Shown: piece by piece, positions 10,800-23,609 of the stretch
Layout: each line of letters begins with the position of its first letter
How positions within the stretch are numbered: the first letter of the stretch is position 1
Origin: Druceiella hillmani
Lineage: Eukaryota > Arthropoda > Insecta > Lepidoptera > Hepialidae
Direction: 5' to 3'
DNA length: 64,000 bases
NCBI GenBank assembly: GCA_039881145.1
Contig: JAYKKI010000090.1
Location: forward strand, 8,597,501-8,661,500
The notes under the pieces: model-generated
Seen by the model: the letters and a program-made list of their open reading frames with translations, nothing else
Told to the model about the DNA's origin: nothing
The model's database searches: none
Translations under genes and position numbers: made by a program

Positions 10800-12630
10800 C
10801 GAGATTGATCATTCTTAATTTTTCATTATTTTTTTAATATTCGAATTGGTAAAAGATGAAAGAATGGTTGGAAATAGAGTTTAGGAAAAAAATATGAATA
10901 AGCACTTGAAATATATTTGGGTGACAGCCGTTACAATATATTTATGGAATAAACTTTATGTAGATCTGCTTACAACATACGTATTATGTGACAACAAATG
11001 TCTATCCTCTCAAAACCAAAACTTTCGAATTTACTGTATTAGTTAAAATGTGTTTATCGTGCACCTGAGATGAAGATCGTCTCTCTAAAGATTTTTTTAT
11101 GTCAGTTGGTCTATAAAGTGGGTTTTTGCAGTCTGATACTTAAAAAATTGTATGTCAAGAGAGCAAGGTGAATTAGCCGGTATATTGTTACACTAAAAAG
11201 TTGGACTCAAAGGGTTTAAAAGTGTATCTATCTTTTGATAAACATCATTAATTTTAGGTCATTTTATCTATTATAAACATTACATTTTTTTCTCGAGCTT
11301 CATTTAGTTTTCACTGTAGTTTGTTATTTTTTTAAATACTTATTTTCTGCACCTCATATGAAATACACTGACTCTTTTCAAAATAAATAAAATCTTCTTA
11401 TGCCTTATCTACCATCCATACTATGGAACTCTGACAGAAGTAAAGAAAATTGGTAAAATACGCTTTTTAGGCTTTCCTGAACTCAACACATTTTCTTAGT
11501 ATTGTTTTCTGTCTTTTAGACTGTTTGCAGAATCGAATATTATGCTAAAACTATGACTGATATGAAGTCTGCTACCAATTTAGGCCATATTTTGTCGTTT
11601 TCTAATATTCCCAGAGAAAAGTTTTGTATATATGTTTCTTTACTAACCTGTTTCTTTGTTTATTTAAAAATCACCTAAAGAATACTAAGTTTTCTAAAAA
11701 AATATGAAATTGTATCATTAATACCCTGGCAGTAAGACAGACAAACGTAAAACTAATAAACAGAAGTTATTGAGACTGTTGAAGCGATTCGGCTTAAATT
11801 TCAATATAAAATAACTTTATACTAGCCAAAAGAATGTCCATACGGAACTTACTAATATTGCTCAAAAGATTTTTGAGACCTCATTGGAATTAGAAATAAT
11901 AGGGTAAAATATCTTAAAAAGGAAAAAAAATTGTGGCAAAACAAAGAAGCTGTTTCGAAACAATTCAAAATTAATTCATTGAAAATGGCTGAATGGCTTG
12001 AAATGATTCGAACCGGAAAACTGGCCACGGTGCATTATTTCACACTTGTGTTCGTGTTCAAGTTCAAAATGGGTGTATTTCTCCAATTACGAAAAAAAAA
12101 TTTTTTTTATTATTGAATGTTCATCTTCATGATATCAACTAATTTTGCGCAACATTTATGAAACAAATTGACACTTTAAAGCAGAATATGTTATTTATGT
12201 CATAGCAATATTTTGTAATAAATTATATATTGCAATATTGCAATTATATACTCGTACTAGAATTATAGGAAAGCCCCTGTGGATGAATATACACAGTTAA
12301 GATTATCTAATGTTTTTGCAACAAAGTGGCAATACGTGTAAGAATCTCGTCCAAAAGGAAGTATTCAAAAACGTAACTTTGTTTAGAAAAACATTATTCA
12401 AGTTTGAAAGCACATTTCTGTTCTTTTCTGTTTTACTGCAAACTACCTGTGAGCAATAAGTATTCTTCATAAATTGACTCAATAAACCTCTTTAATTTCT
12501 GGAATCATGTCGAATGCATGTTTCAAACAAAGTGACTTTTAAGTCTTTTTCAAATATTCTTGATATTTTGTCTCAGTTCTTTCATTCGTACCAAATTATT
12601 TCTGCTTAATTTTTTCCCCAATGTTTTGTG
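10800..12630. other. AT-rich non-coding stretch
   Basis: The frame at 11931-12116 has no recognisable domain. Nothing else was seen. Confidence 0.5.
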
Positions 12631-12635
12631 TAGAG

Positions 12636-12659
12636 TTGATAATTACATGTAATCATCAA
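12636..12659. repeat. 24-bp near-perfect palindrome
   Basis: TTGATAATTACATGTAATCA plus TCAA reads the same on both strands except for one symmetric mismatch pair. The centre is ACATGT. Possibly just chance in AT-rich DNA. Confidence 0.6.
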
Positions 12660-12759
12660 TCTGTTTCCAAATGTAATAATTTTATTACGCAGCGTTAGTA
12701 TTATTTCGTCTCTTTGTTATATTTCCGCAGCAAATTTGGAATAATTTATGATTTCGCCA

Positions 12760-12900
12760 TATCGGTGTGCTTATCTATAGTCTATTCGCCTGTATATCAC
12801 AACCATTTTAATAGCAGATTATTAGTGTCGTAAAGTTGAAATTTGGTACGGTGAATTTATTAATAATATCGAGAAAATCATGAAATAGAATCATTCAAAC
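12760..12900 (+). repeat. Possible dispersed insect repeat fragment
   Basis: CGCCTGTATATCACAACCAT followed by AAGTTGAAATTTGGTACGGT resembles the CGYCTGTATGTCACAGCCAT...AGTTGAAATTTGGTAC phrase of abundant insect repeats. From memory only. Boundaries are vague. Confidence 0.3.
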
Positions 12901-12904
12901 AATT

Positions 12905-13298
12905 TTTTAGAGTACTATGTAAAATGGAATAATATCTTTTCGCATACTACTTTGCGTAATTTGCAGCATTTTTAATAAATATCACGCGCAGATAAAATAT
13001 TTGAAATTACTAAAAAGTGAAATTTTAAAAATTCGGACCCGTTGAGTAAAATTATAGATCATTTAGGAAATACGTTATGATTACTTCTTGTTTGTTCAGT
13101 CACAATACAAAGCGTTGGACAAGAGTTTACGGTGGAATAAAATCGAAGGAGATTTTCAGTACCATACATCCGCTACTTTTGCCTTTTCTTAATATTTTTA
13201 TTATTTTTACGTCTCCATACCTTAAAAGACAAAAACTGAAACTTTATTAAAGTACCTTACGTGCCCGTCTGTCGTTGAGGAAATTGGATATTTAGCAT
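12905..13298. other. AT-rich non-coding stretch
   Basis: Nothing recognisable. Confidence 0.5.
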
Positions 13299-13299
13299 T

Positions 13300-13342
13300 A
13301 TGCTTTAGTTCCCGTATAAAACTTATATGGGAACTAAAGCAT
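13300..13342. repeat. Short-loop hairpin, 19-bp arms
   Basis: ATGCTTTAGTTCCCGTATA (13300-13318) pairs with 13324-13342 with one G-T type mismatch and a 5-nt loop. Confidence 0.85.
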
Positions 13343-13344
13343 AT

Positions 13345-15840
13345 AAAACAGCACATATCTTAATAACTGACTCTCGAATATAATAATATGAAAGTAGGAT
13401 AGGGGCAAACAGTGCCCTCAAAAAACAACTCTAATTTTCCATATATAGTATGGAGTGTCGTTTCAAAAAGACTGATTATAAGCAAGTCAAAAATATGTTC
13501 TTAACTGTATAGGTTTCAATTTTCTTTCATAATTTTGGGTAGTTATATCTTTTCAAAATTTACTTCAAAAATATGTCTTCCCGACTTATGTACCTTAGGT
13601 ATTATTAAATATTTATGACGCTAGAAAGTTCATGTTAGTAACAACTTATGATAATTAAAATTATTTAAATTCACACAATGTATGGAAACATATATGAGAC
13701 AAATGACATAAACAAATAATAGTGTACAATAAAAGCAAACTTAAAATAAATATGGTAAGGAAAATGAATCAGCCTTGATCATCCCAAATGTTCCGCAATG
13801 GTGATATAAATAGAATAATAAGTCGAGATGACGAAACCTCCAAGATGCGTTAAGTAAACGAAGCGCGTGAATAATTGGGGAACAAAAACGGATATTGGTA
13901 CGTGCTTACGAAATATCAAACGTTTTTATACTCAGCATTAACAGTCCACTACAAAAAACGATACTAATTCCAACACTGATGGATTTTTAATGTAATCTGT
14001 TAACATTTTGGATACATGTACAGTTAAGTGTAAAATCCTCCTTGCTTGCAGATAGGTACGTCCGACTATGCCCAAAATTTAATGTTGTATTCCAACATTT
14101 CTGTTCTTGTATAAACAATCAAAAGAGGAAATAATTTCGCATAATTAAAATTTTGATCATTTTCCCAACCACACGAAGCTGATTGGAATGAGTATATGAC
14201 AAAACAATTTTCACTGCTGAGAAAGAAAGTAAAAAATTATATATCTTAGGGTTGCTTACAGAAAAAAAGAAACCTTGTGATTTGGTCGTGTACATCCGTC
14301 CATTCCCTCCTTATATTATAGTCTCATTGTTTTTACAGTTTCAAATTTACGTGTATGAAATTTTGCAGATATATGTTTCATGAAATATACGGGAACTTTT
14401 TTATACATCCCATCGAGTGGAGATCATAATTAGATAAAGGTTTTGAATGGTAATTAAGGTTTCGTTTATTAATTTTTATATCTAAGCCCCGGAATTGACG
14501 TGCAATGGGTCAATATTTCCCTCATCTTTTGACATTTTAACTATATGGCTGAAAAATCTGAAAAGAAACCAACTTGAAAAATCCGAAAAAAGTAAATTTT
14601 GAAGTTAATATTTCGAAATTTTTAAATTAATATTTTAGTTAACTTGCATCAAAAAATAAATAAAAAATAAACAACTGTGAAATAATACTTTGTGTGAATT
14701 CTCTTACCTTGCAATATAATCAAAAGATCATTTACAGATTATATCACTTTTACCACTACCATTGACGTCATTAGTACTTTATTTTAGATTAGGTTATTTT
14801 GTCAGTATTATGCAATCATTGGCAATTTAAATTTTTAATGCGTTTTTTTATTGCCCTAATATAAATTATTTTTTCTGGAATTTTTAAGTATCTAGTAGAG
14901 AAAACCAAACCCTTGTAGAAAAATAACGCGTCTGTTTGTCTATTATTTACAGTCGTTTTCTCTCAGAAAGAATTTTATGTATTATAATAACATTTGGCAT
15001 AGTAATGGTAAAGATTATTTATCCGCATAATTTATAATAACATCAATTAAAAAATAATTTTCTCAGAAATTTGAACGAATAAAACACGTTATCAAAACCA
15101 AATTTCTTTCGGTTGTGCGAACTATTATTTGAAACAACAAATTATGTTAAAGATTATACAATTATTTTGTTACAAAACTTTATATAATAGAGTTCTTTAG
15201 GTATCGCTTCAAATGTACACAGAAAACATAGTTTTTCGCTCCTCTTTGCTTATTTGTGGAACTGTAGAAATTATGGTAATATAAAAGTATTGCATTAAAT
15301 TTACCTAAACTTTACTGGAAGACTACCCTTGAGATTCCAGTTAGGACAGTGCTATGAGAAATTAACGATATTTTTTTCTCTGTGAAATATGCACCGGGTT
15401 AAAGATTTATATTATGAGAAAATATTTAATTTATATAAATAGTTTAGTTAGTATGCGCTTAGATTTATATATTTTTATATGTATTTAAATATGTATAGTA
15501 ATATAATAGATAATAAATTTCTACTTGTAAATAACTAATTACACAATATAATTTTCCGGTACACAGAGGATTTTCTCTTATGACTTGTCGTCTCCTTACC
15601 TCTTTTGGAATTAGTTCGATTTACTTGTGAGACATGATCGAATAAAGGGGATTAAATTGAAAAATAGCGACACAGAATTATTTAATTTTTCGAAGAATCC
15701 ATTTTATCAAGATATTTTCAGATATTTCAAATTAATATTAGTCTTAAGTAAAGAATTGCAATGTCGGGCACTACCGCAGTTATTTTCGGTCATAGCGTAT
15801 TTAAATTGATTAATATTTTATTTATACCCATTAATATATC
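13345..15840. other. AT-rich non-coding stretch
   Basis: No supported gene. The frame at 15627-15809 has no recognisable domain. Confidence 0.5.
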
Positions 15841-15842
15841 TA

Positions 15843-15845
<3 letters not shown>

Positions 15846-15900
<55 letters not shown>

Positions 15901-15916
15901 TTATATATAAATATAT

Positions 15917-15965
<49 letters not shown>
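15846..15965. repeat. (TA)n microsatellite with (CA)n core
   Basis: About 120 bp of TA with a short ACACACACACACA segment near 15917. It directly abuts the 3' end of the SINE at 15966 and may have grown from the SINE tail. Confidence 0.95.
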
Positions 15966-15968
<3 letters not shown>

Positions 15969-16095
15969 GATTCATTGCTACTAGAAACATTTCTTACAGC
16001 CAACCAGAACACCAGACCAGCCCCGCTCGGCGAGCGGCCGGGAATCAAACACGGGCATATGCTTTGTGATCAACTCAACACACTATGGCGACGAC
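15966..16095 (-). repeat. tRNA-derived SINE, copy 2
   Basis: On the minus strand: ATAGTGTGTTGAGTTGATCA (A-box region, about 16067-16087), then GTTTGATTCCC (B box, 16040-16050), GGCCGCTCGCCGAGCGGGGC TGGTCTGGTGTTCTG, and the 3' module GTAAGAAATGTTTCTAGTAG CAATGAAT. The body GGCCGCTCG.CGAGC.GGGCTGGTCTRSTGTTCTG is shared with copy 3 at 22.37-22.40 kb. The 3' end runs straight into (TA)n. Confidence 0.7.
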
Positions 16096-16099
16096 AATG

Positions 16100-16540
16100 T
16101 TTTTTTCGTTAAATAATTTAATTCATTCAATTGAATAAACTTTTTGTTTTAAAACCATTAATTTCAAATTATATTTACTTAAAACCGTGTAGCAGTACAC
16201 GTGACAGGACACATATGAACTTGATATTATTTGAATACCTCTTGAAAATATCAAATACATCGGTTGAAAATAGAAAAAAAATAGTGGATTCAGTTTATGC
16301 TTGTGCAGTTCGCAATATTCGAATGCCACGAATGTCAGTCTATTTTACACGAGGCCTATATGGGAGCTCCAATTTTAATTTTAACCGAGTTCTTGATGTT
16401 TGAAATTACGCCAATAGATACTTCACTCTTTTAAGCGCGATTGCCTCTCCACAATGTTATTAATTTTATGGATGTTTCGGCATAACAAAATAAGGAGTTA
16501 TACAGTTAAATACCTTCACGAAAACAGTAACTTCTAATAT
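16100..16540. other. AT-rich non-coding stretch
   Basis: An open frame of about 90 codons (16131-16403) starts on TTG and shows no domain. I do not call it a gene. Confidence 0.5.
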
Positions 16541-16544
16541 TTCA

Positions 16545-16690
16545 TGCAATTCAATGCATTAAATTTTTATATTATATTACATATTATATTATACAATGCA
16601 TTTTTATATTATATTATACAATGCATTAACTTTTTATATTATATATATTTTTATATTATAATTTCATGCATTAAAAATGCAATTCAATTC
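16545..16690. repeat. Decayed tandem repeat, unit about 30-45 bp
   Basis: The phrase ATGCATT + TTTTATATTATATTATA recurs at about 16556, 16598, 16621 and 16668 with small length changes. Confidence 0.65.
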
Positions 16691-16694
16691 ATGT

Positions 16695-18112
16695 TACGAT
16701 ACGTTCTATTAGTTACACTGAAAATAAATCACGCCATACCCTCTTACCAAACGTCACAGTTATTCTCAGATATTTGAAATGTCATTTATCGACTTGTGTT
16801 CAATTTCTTAGGAGGTGCTCGCACTATTATGGAGGTTCAGTTTTCCACTACAATTTTTAAAACTCACATATAAAAATTAAAGACTCATATATATACTTTA
16901 TTAATATATCCCCCATACATATAAAGTTGTGGCTATCAAATTTTTGTGCTTCCTATCGAGTGGAGTAACATGGTTTAGATCTTAAAAAAAACTAAATTGC
17001 ATGGCCATCTACCACTTTATTTTGTTGTTCGTTTTTTTTCATCCCATTTCCAAAGTATGCTTGTCGTTGACGTACAATATAACCTCTTTCCTCCACATGT
17101 TAAATGGTTCTGAAAAGTATGTTAATGTTGCAGATATTTATGATTAAGATAGTAAATTGTATGACATAACTTGGCAAACACTGGTTTAAATGCCTGAGCC
17201 ACTTATATGATATTTTAAGAAAACCTGCACATATATACATATAAATAAAAAGGGAATTTAAAAAAGTGCTCATATTAAAGGTGGACAAAATTTCATCGCT
17301 TTCAGTTACACGAAAAAACGTGTATTTTCAATATTTTTCCTTTTTTTTTGTTGGAATAAAAAAAAGACAATGTATCAATACGACAGTACCACTTGTGACT
17401 AACTTTAGTGGATAAAGGTAGACGTAAGTTAAATCGCACTACCGGAATTGGTCTATGTATTAATGGTACCCGAAAGCGTAGACACGAACAGAAGCTAGTT
17501 TACGAGCATTAATCCAGATTTACTGCTGAATTCACTGAATACAAATGGTCGTGTTATATTTATCGGTGCAATGGAGTATAACGTGAAAAGATCGAGCAGA
17601 TCAATTTAACATATTATTAGAAATTTACTTTATTTCGTATCTGCAAGCAACGTTTTTATATTTTATTTATTAAATATTTATATATTAGAAGCAAAGTGAT
17701 TTCTTTTGATATTCTTGGTCAGTTTTATTCTTTGGCCCTCGGCAATTTTGTCCTGATTGTTATAAGTTCATTTATACATAAACACTTTACACACGTAAAT
17801 AAATTTTCATATAACAGTTTTGGTAATAAAATGGAGTCCAGCCATAAAGTTTAATTGATTGCAAGTGAAATCACTCTCGTAATGTTATCCAGACGAACAT
17901 TCATGTAGTAATATTCATCATGTGGTAATAATTATCAGGATGTTAATTCCACGTGTTACTTTTAAGGTTAAAACAAAACGATATAAAATATTATAGTAAA
18001 TAATTCGTTATATTAAAAAAAAAAGAAAAAACCTTCAATAAGTATAAAATGCAGTTAAACTTTTAGATTCCAAAATAAATTGTATTTCATTTAGTCAGTT
18101 TATGGTTATTTG
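16695..18112. other. AT-rich non-coding stretch
   Basis: Nothing recognisable. Confidence 0.5.
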
Positions 18113-18115
18113 CAT

Positions 18116-18232
18116 ATAGGAGCGGCCAGCTCTTCTTCGTACGGTGGACTTATTGGAGACGCAATCGATATAAAATTATATGGGAGAGCATCGGCAGATT
18201 AGAGGGGGAGTGACGTTAGCGGTCTGCAGAAA
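18116..18232 (+). other. GC island after an acceptor-like site; possible exon
   Basis: TTTGCATATAG is followed by about 115 bp of near 50% GC. The frame reading AASSSSYGGLIGDAIDIKLY stays open to a TAG at about 18200, but the other two plus frames are also largely open. No domain is recognised. A conserved non-coding element is an equally good reading. Confidence 0.25.
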
Positions 18233-18234
18233 AT

Positions 18235-18748
18235 AAAAAACGTATAATTAATTATGGATTGTTTTAAATATAAACGGAAAATACGTATAATACATTTATA
18301 TAAATTATTTTCCTTTCAGGTAAATTCCCCCTACATAAACCGATTTCTTAAACATTTGGTTTAATTATTTGTAAATTGAGAAACTATTTTATATAGAGTG
18401 AACTCAAGTCGAAGCCAAATGAGTGTTATTCTCGATATTTAGGTATAAAACATAGATATCTCTCTTCCGGACCATTCCGATTCAAAGTTCAATATGAAAT
18501 ATAAAAAAAACTGCTATTCAATAATAATCACTATTAAATAATACCAAAAATATTAACTTTCTATTGCAATATATTATAAAAATATTGATATTCGACTCTC
18601 AAAGAGATTTTTAACTGAATTTTTAGTAACAATTTTCCATTAAAACTAACCTTTTTCTTTTTCTATTAATTTCATTTTAATAATCTTGACATTTTTTCAG
18701 GTTATTTATTATCCATATACTTTTTGCATCACAAACTTATAATGATAT
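18235..18748. other. AT-rich non-coding stretch
   Basis: Nothing recognisable. Confidence 0.5.
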
Positions 18749-18763
18749 TTATATGTATATATG

Positions 18764-18817
<54 letters not shown>
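18749..18817. repeat. (TA)n microsatellite
   Basis: TA repeat with TATGTATATATGTATATATA interruptions at its left side. It ends abruptly in GGGTTCG. Confidence 0.95.
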
Positions 18818-18821
<4 letters not shown>

Positions 18822-21650
18822 TCGTAATAAAGCTGCCTTATTGGAAAAATGCAAATTATTATTATCTTCCGTAAAATACGAGGTTTAGAATAAAAAAATA
18901 TTTTATTTCTAAAGAATTAAGTTCTTACTAAAAACATTTTTAACACAATGAATAACTTTAAAATAATAGCGTTTCAAATGTTCACAGAAATATTTTCGCA
19001 AAATAACTGATATATTAACAGTAAAAGGACTGAAATGGTTCACTAATAAGCTTGCATTAAATCTTTATCCAGCTAGTCCTTGAGTTACAGGACCTCAAAA
19101 TTTATCATGACGCTGAATTTTTACGAATTTGGACCAAAATGTAACTATCTTTTATAGGTTTATCACAATTTTTAAGGTTGAGTTGTAGAGAAGTCAATTC
19201 TCCATAAAATGTTTTCATATTTGCAATTTTAAACCTCACCCTTTATTATATAGAACACAATTTGCGTTTTGAAAAATGAGGAGGTTTAGCAAACTCCCTT
19301 GCCATTCCTTCCATTTCTCGAAAACACTATAATGATGCAACAAAAAAATTCCCCCAAAAAAGTGTGCAATGCGTATGCGTTTTTTCTAACTTAATTGAGG
19401 CAAAGTTCTTGTATGTGTTACTATAAATGACATTATGTTTATAAACGATGGCTAAAGTGCTATGATTTTTTTACATTGGCGTACTGGAATTTTTTGATTT
19501 CTTTTGTTATTATAAATTAAATAAAATTGCATTCGTGTAAATTTAATTTCTGAAATCTAAGACGGCATTTTTTGCGCAAGTTAAACTTTTTAAAATTATA
19601 TAGGAAATCAGGAATCTAATTATTGTACAGAATCATTTCAAACATATAATATTTATACTCCGTCGTTCAATATTTACACGACGGTCACCAGTTGTTGCAG
19701 TTGCAAGTTTATTCAATATAACTATTAGGGAGAAAAAAAGAAAGAATACAAACACTTTGGATGCTCAATGAACACGCATAGATCGATTAGATCTACATCA
19801 CGTGCGTATCGTTTTAATCGCGTTGATAGCTAATTCACGCTCACATACTTGCTAATTTCAAATAACAAATTATTGTTTTGGGGATGCGACATGAAGTCCT
19901 TTACATCTAATTTAAATAGCAAGAGAAGAAAATGCAGGACGGTTACGTGCTGCTACTTTATTTCTTGAAAATTTAGTAGCAATTGATTGGTTCACGGACT
20001 AGTAGTATAAAGTGAACGATGTGCAAACAGGGGTGTTCAACGTGGTCGATAGTTACTACCGTGCTAATGTTCAGCTGAATTGAAAATGTTTTTCCCAAAT
20101 TTGAAACAAATTTGCAAAATTGTATTCAAAATTATACAGGATCCAGTTGGCAAAGGATTATCTCCTTAAATTAACTTCTTAACTTAATGATTAAAATTTT
20201 TATTAAACTTTTGTGATACAAAGCTGGATCTGTTTTATAGTTTTCGAAATATCATACTTTCAGACGAAATACATTTATTCGGACATATTAATTAACATGG
20301 TATATTAAAGCTGGAAAAATTGGAGCAACAAAAGTCTCTTCATTCCTTTAAAGTTACTTTATTTTGAAGGGGGAGAGGAATCGAGGATCTGCTCAGGGCA
20401 TCATTGGCCCTTTATTTTTAAAATGTTCACCATTGCGCTATTACTGTAAACATGTACTGCAAACTGTAACTGCGTTACCTATGTTTATTTAGCGGGAACG
20501 TATCAACCATATAATTGTTTTAAATATACATGTGTATATAAGTAATAGAATTATCCTTTTCGAGCGAATATTGATATAATCAAAAATAAATGTTTACTGG
20601 AGCACGTATATCAAGTATAAGGAAGAAATGGAAAGTTTTAACATTGTTAATATAATTTTTTGGTCACGCAGAATAACGATCATACATTTTTTCCTTTGTT
20701 TCAAAAATTATGTAAAATCAAATACGGCAATAATAAAGAAAGTGGAATCATTATTAAAAATAATTTTTGGGGAGTAGTTTTGAAATTTAAAAATATTCAT
20801 GTATATTTAAGTCTTTCTTGAAAGTGGTATTTTTTAAATATTTTAGGAAAGTGAATTGATTATTTGTTTTTGGTATCTACTCGTATTTACATTAACGTCA
20901 TATATTTTGCAGTTCAAATAGAATGTAAATGGTAAATCGATATATTTATAAATAGTAAAATGATAAATAAATAAAGGTTTTAAAAATATTAGTTTTTTTT
21001 AAAAGGCATGCTAAATTTTCTAACTCTAAGAAAAATATTAAGTCACAAATATGTTCTCAGGTTAATAGATTTTTTCTTTTCCAATTTGCAAAGAAACTGA
21101 TATCTTCAGTTGACGTCAAGCGAATTAAACAAACTTATATCTACGTTTACAAGAGTCGGATAGAATTCACAAAAGACAATGTAACTACCAGCACACAAGC
21201 ATTGATGAAGATACGGTACTTTTAATATTTAAATTAACTTTGGTAAAAAATATATAGACATATACATATAAATAATATAAAAATATATGAATATATACTT
21301 GTAAAAAATATATGAATATATACATACATGTATATAATAAACAAACTAAGATATATATGTATCTCAATCGTGCATGAACATTTTTTCGGAAACTGTCAGA
21401 GAAAGTTTTAATTCTCCGTAGTTGTAAAAAGACGCGGCCCATTTCAAACATTACTAACAAAAAATTGAATTTCTATTTCGGAAAATCACTGACAGTTCTC
21501 ATATAAAGTAAAAAAAGTATTTAATTCCAGTGCCAGATAGAAGTATGTAAAAATCTGTGTTTTAAATTGTATAATTTGTTTCGTAGCTTAATGTTTCGAA
21601 TATAATTACAAAAAAAATCTCGGAATAATCACTGTAAGTGGATCAACCTA
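18818..21650. other. AT-rich non-coding stretch
   Basis: About 18818-19640 begins sharply after (TA)n with GGGTTCGTAATAAAGCTGCC and could be an element, but no terminal repeat or coding remnant was found. The frame at 21185-21460 starts on a non-ATG codon and has no domain. Nothing else was seen. Confidence 0.45.
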
Positions 21651-21654
21651 ATAA

Positions 21655-23530
21655 TATATGCTTGTGTGTTTCATTAAATAACTTACAATATTTCTTAATT
21701 AAGAAGGATATGAAACTGATAAGCACAACACGTCTCTCGTGTTATCAACAGCTCCCTGCGAGCTCTCTGACGTAAAACGTATTATTTTGCTGATTGCGAG
21801 ATTGCTGCACACATCTCATTAACCTATAACGTCCGTCCTGTGTTCACCGTCTCTGCTGCCTTGAGAGTGATATTACGTTCTCATGACTTGCTCACACGTC
21901 AACTGATTATTAATATCGTGGAAATAATATATCCTTTCCTTGTCTCGTATAAATGTACACATGTAGAATTGTTTTTCATATAAGGTTAGAAATAAGAAAG
22001 TTTTTAATCAATTTAAAATAAAGGAAAAAAATACTTGAAAATGATCGTAAGTAGTTAAGCTTATTTGTACAAAGAGGAAATATTCTAATCGATACTTGAA
22101 TTTAAAGTAAAATTATGGTCAAATTGTAATTTATATTTTACGTAAAATATGCAGTTATGACACTGTTTAATAATACCATCTACGGACAGACTTTATTAGT
22201 TTTTTACCTTAAAAAATGTGTATGAGCACGTGAAGATTCAAATACCATTAGGATAAATTAGATTTAATAATTAGGATATAAAAGAAATGTCACCGTAGTG
22301 CGCTGGATTGATCACAAGGCATACGGCCTATGAGAGTACGGCGCACAACGGGGACCCGGGTTCAATTAGTGGCCGCTCGTCGAGCAGGGCTGGTCTACTG
22401 TTCTGTTTTGCTCTAAGAGATTGCTCCCTTAGAAATAAGTCCACAGTATGGATCAAATGTATACATTAATATAAATAAATAAATAAATGAGTAATCCACG
22501 AAACTGTACCTGTATCTTACTGAACGTAGCAAAACTGGTTGCTGTTTGTAATAAAATGTTACAAAAAACATTATTATGAATGCATTGGACGTGTTCACAA
22601 TAAAGTAGTTTTAAAGACGTGAAAGGTCTCTTTAATAAATAATAAAAATCTATTCCATTAAAAGAATAAATTGATGCGGACTACACGAACGATACTTCAT
22701 TATTACATTACATCATCAGATATTTAGAAAATTTAAGAATGTTTTCTATAAAAATTACAGCATTTGGAGAATTTATGGGATAAGTTTTCCTTTGTAATGT
22801 TATGTTACTAAATTCGTATAAACCTAGTTTTTAATTTCTACACTCACTTAGTCAAAAATTATCATGCCTTGAAAAATTATATTCCAAGTATCATAAAATT
22901 TTAAATACGTATCGGTGTATTGATTGGTATTATATCTATGCAGTATTAATACTGATTTTTACAATGGTTCCATTCTATCATGTCATACTTATTACAATAT
23001 TTTATGTAATGTTTACGTCTTTTTAAATGGTGTTACTCTTAATACAATTTAAAAAAAAAAGATAAACAACATTACATCCAAATTGTATATTTAGGATTGT
23101 TCATTCAATCGCAGTGGAACTCACTCGGCAAAAAGTATACCGAAACAGATAAAATTATTGATATTAACATAGACAGATCACATAATTACAAAAGTACCCC
23201 TTAACAGTTCATAAGAAGTTCTGCACATTTCACAATAACCTTGTTACAATACATGCACCATCTATTTATTCATTCAGAAGTACAGAAATATTTTATTTAA
23301 AAATAATTTATAAATAATGACAACAATATTTTTATTGGTTTATTACTGGAATTGTTTTCTGTAAAATATGTCTCATATATTTCTATTTCTATTTCCAAGG
23401 CCGCGCGGTTTTAGAGGGAATACTTAGAGTGAATTTGAATAATTTTTTTCCATCCCTTCTGACGTTACATTTCTATGGATATTTGAAATTATGAAATGTA
23501 GAATTGGATTTCGCCTGTTTTTCTCGTTAA
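21655..23530 (+). repeat. Diverged segmental repeat A, copy 1
   Basis: Same-orientation homologue of 26800-28930 and 30530-33960. The core at 21720-21920 (AAGCACAACACG, TGTTATCAACAG, TTTGCTGATTGCGAGATTGC, ATTACGTTCTCATGACTTGC, TCACACGTCAA) aligns with 28400-28590 and 31790-31990. The distal parts 23098-23300 (CATTCAATCGCAGTGGAACT, CTGCACATTTCACAATAACC) and 23380-23500 (TTTCTATGGATATTTGAAAT) align with copy 3 at 32670-32830 and 33800-33930. No shared reading frame survives in all copies. A SINE is inserted at 22.29-22.49 kb. Confidence 0.75.
22290..22490 (+). repeat. tRNA-derived SINE, copy 3 (most complete)
   Basis: Head: GTAGTGCGCTGGATTGATCA CAAGGC (A-box region). B box: GGGTTCAATTA at 22358-22368. 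Body: GGCCGCTCGTCGAGCAGGGC TGGTCTACTGTTCTG. 3' module: TAAGAGATTGCTCCCTTAGA AATAAGT. It ends in an (AAAT)n tail at about 22468-22489. Compared with copy 2, it has about 25 extra bases between the A and B boxes. Pol III promoter elements, a tail and three copies in 21 kb make the SINE call firm, though its tRNA ancestor is not clear. Confidence 0.75.
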
Positions 23531-23570
23531 AATACTCATGAATTTACATGTATGTATATTCATGAATACA

Positions 23571-23609
23571 ATATTTATATATATGTATATATATATATAT
23601 ATATATATA
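23571..23609. repeat. (TA)n microsatellite flanking the transposon
   Basis: Left flank of the 23.6-26.2 kb element. The same repeat resumes at 26220, so the element lies inside one TA tract. Confidence 0.9.

Noticed and set aside
16131..16403. 90-codon plus-strand open frame
   Set aside because: It begins on TTG, has no domain, and an equally open frame overlaps on the other strand.
18818..19640. Transposable element starting right after a TA tract (GGGTTCGTAATAAAG)
   Set aside because: No matching inverted or direct end was found and no second copy exists in the window. The sharp boundary alone is not enough.
21185..21460. 91-codon minus-strand frame with FEMGRVFLQLRR; a similar FKMGVFLQLRKK occurs at about 12.06 kb
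   Set aside because: The shared peptide is short, the surrounding DNA does not align convincingly, and the frame starts on a non-ATG codon.
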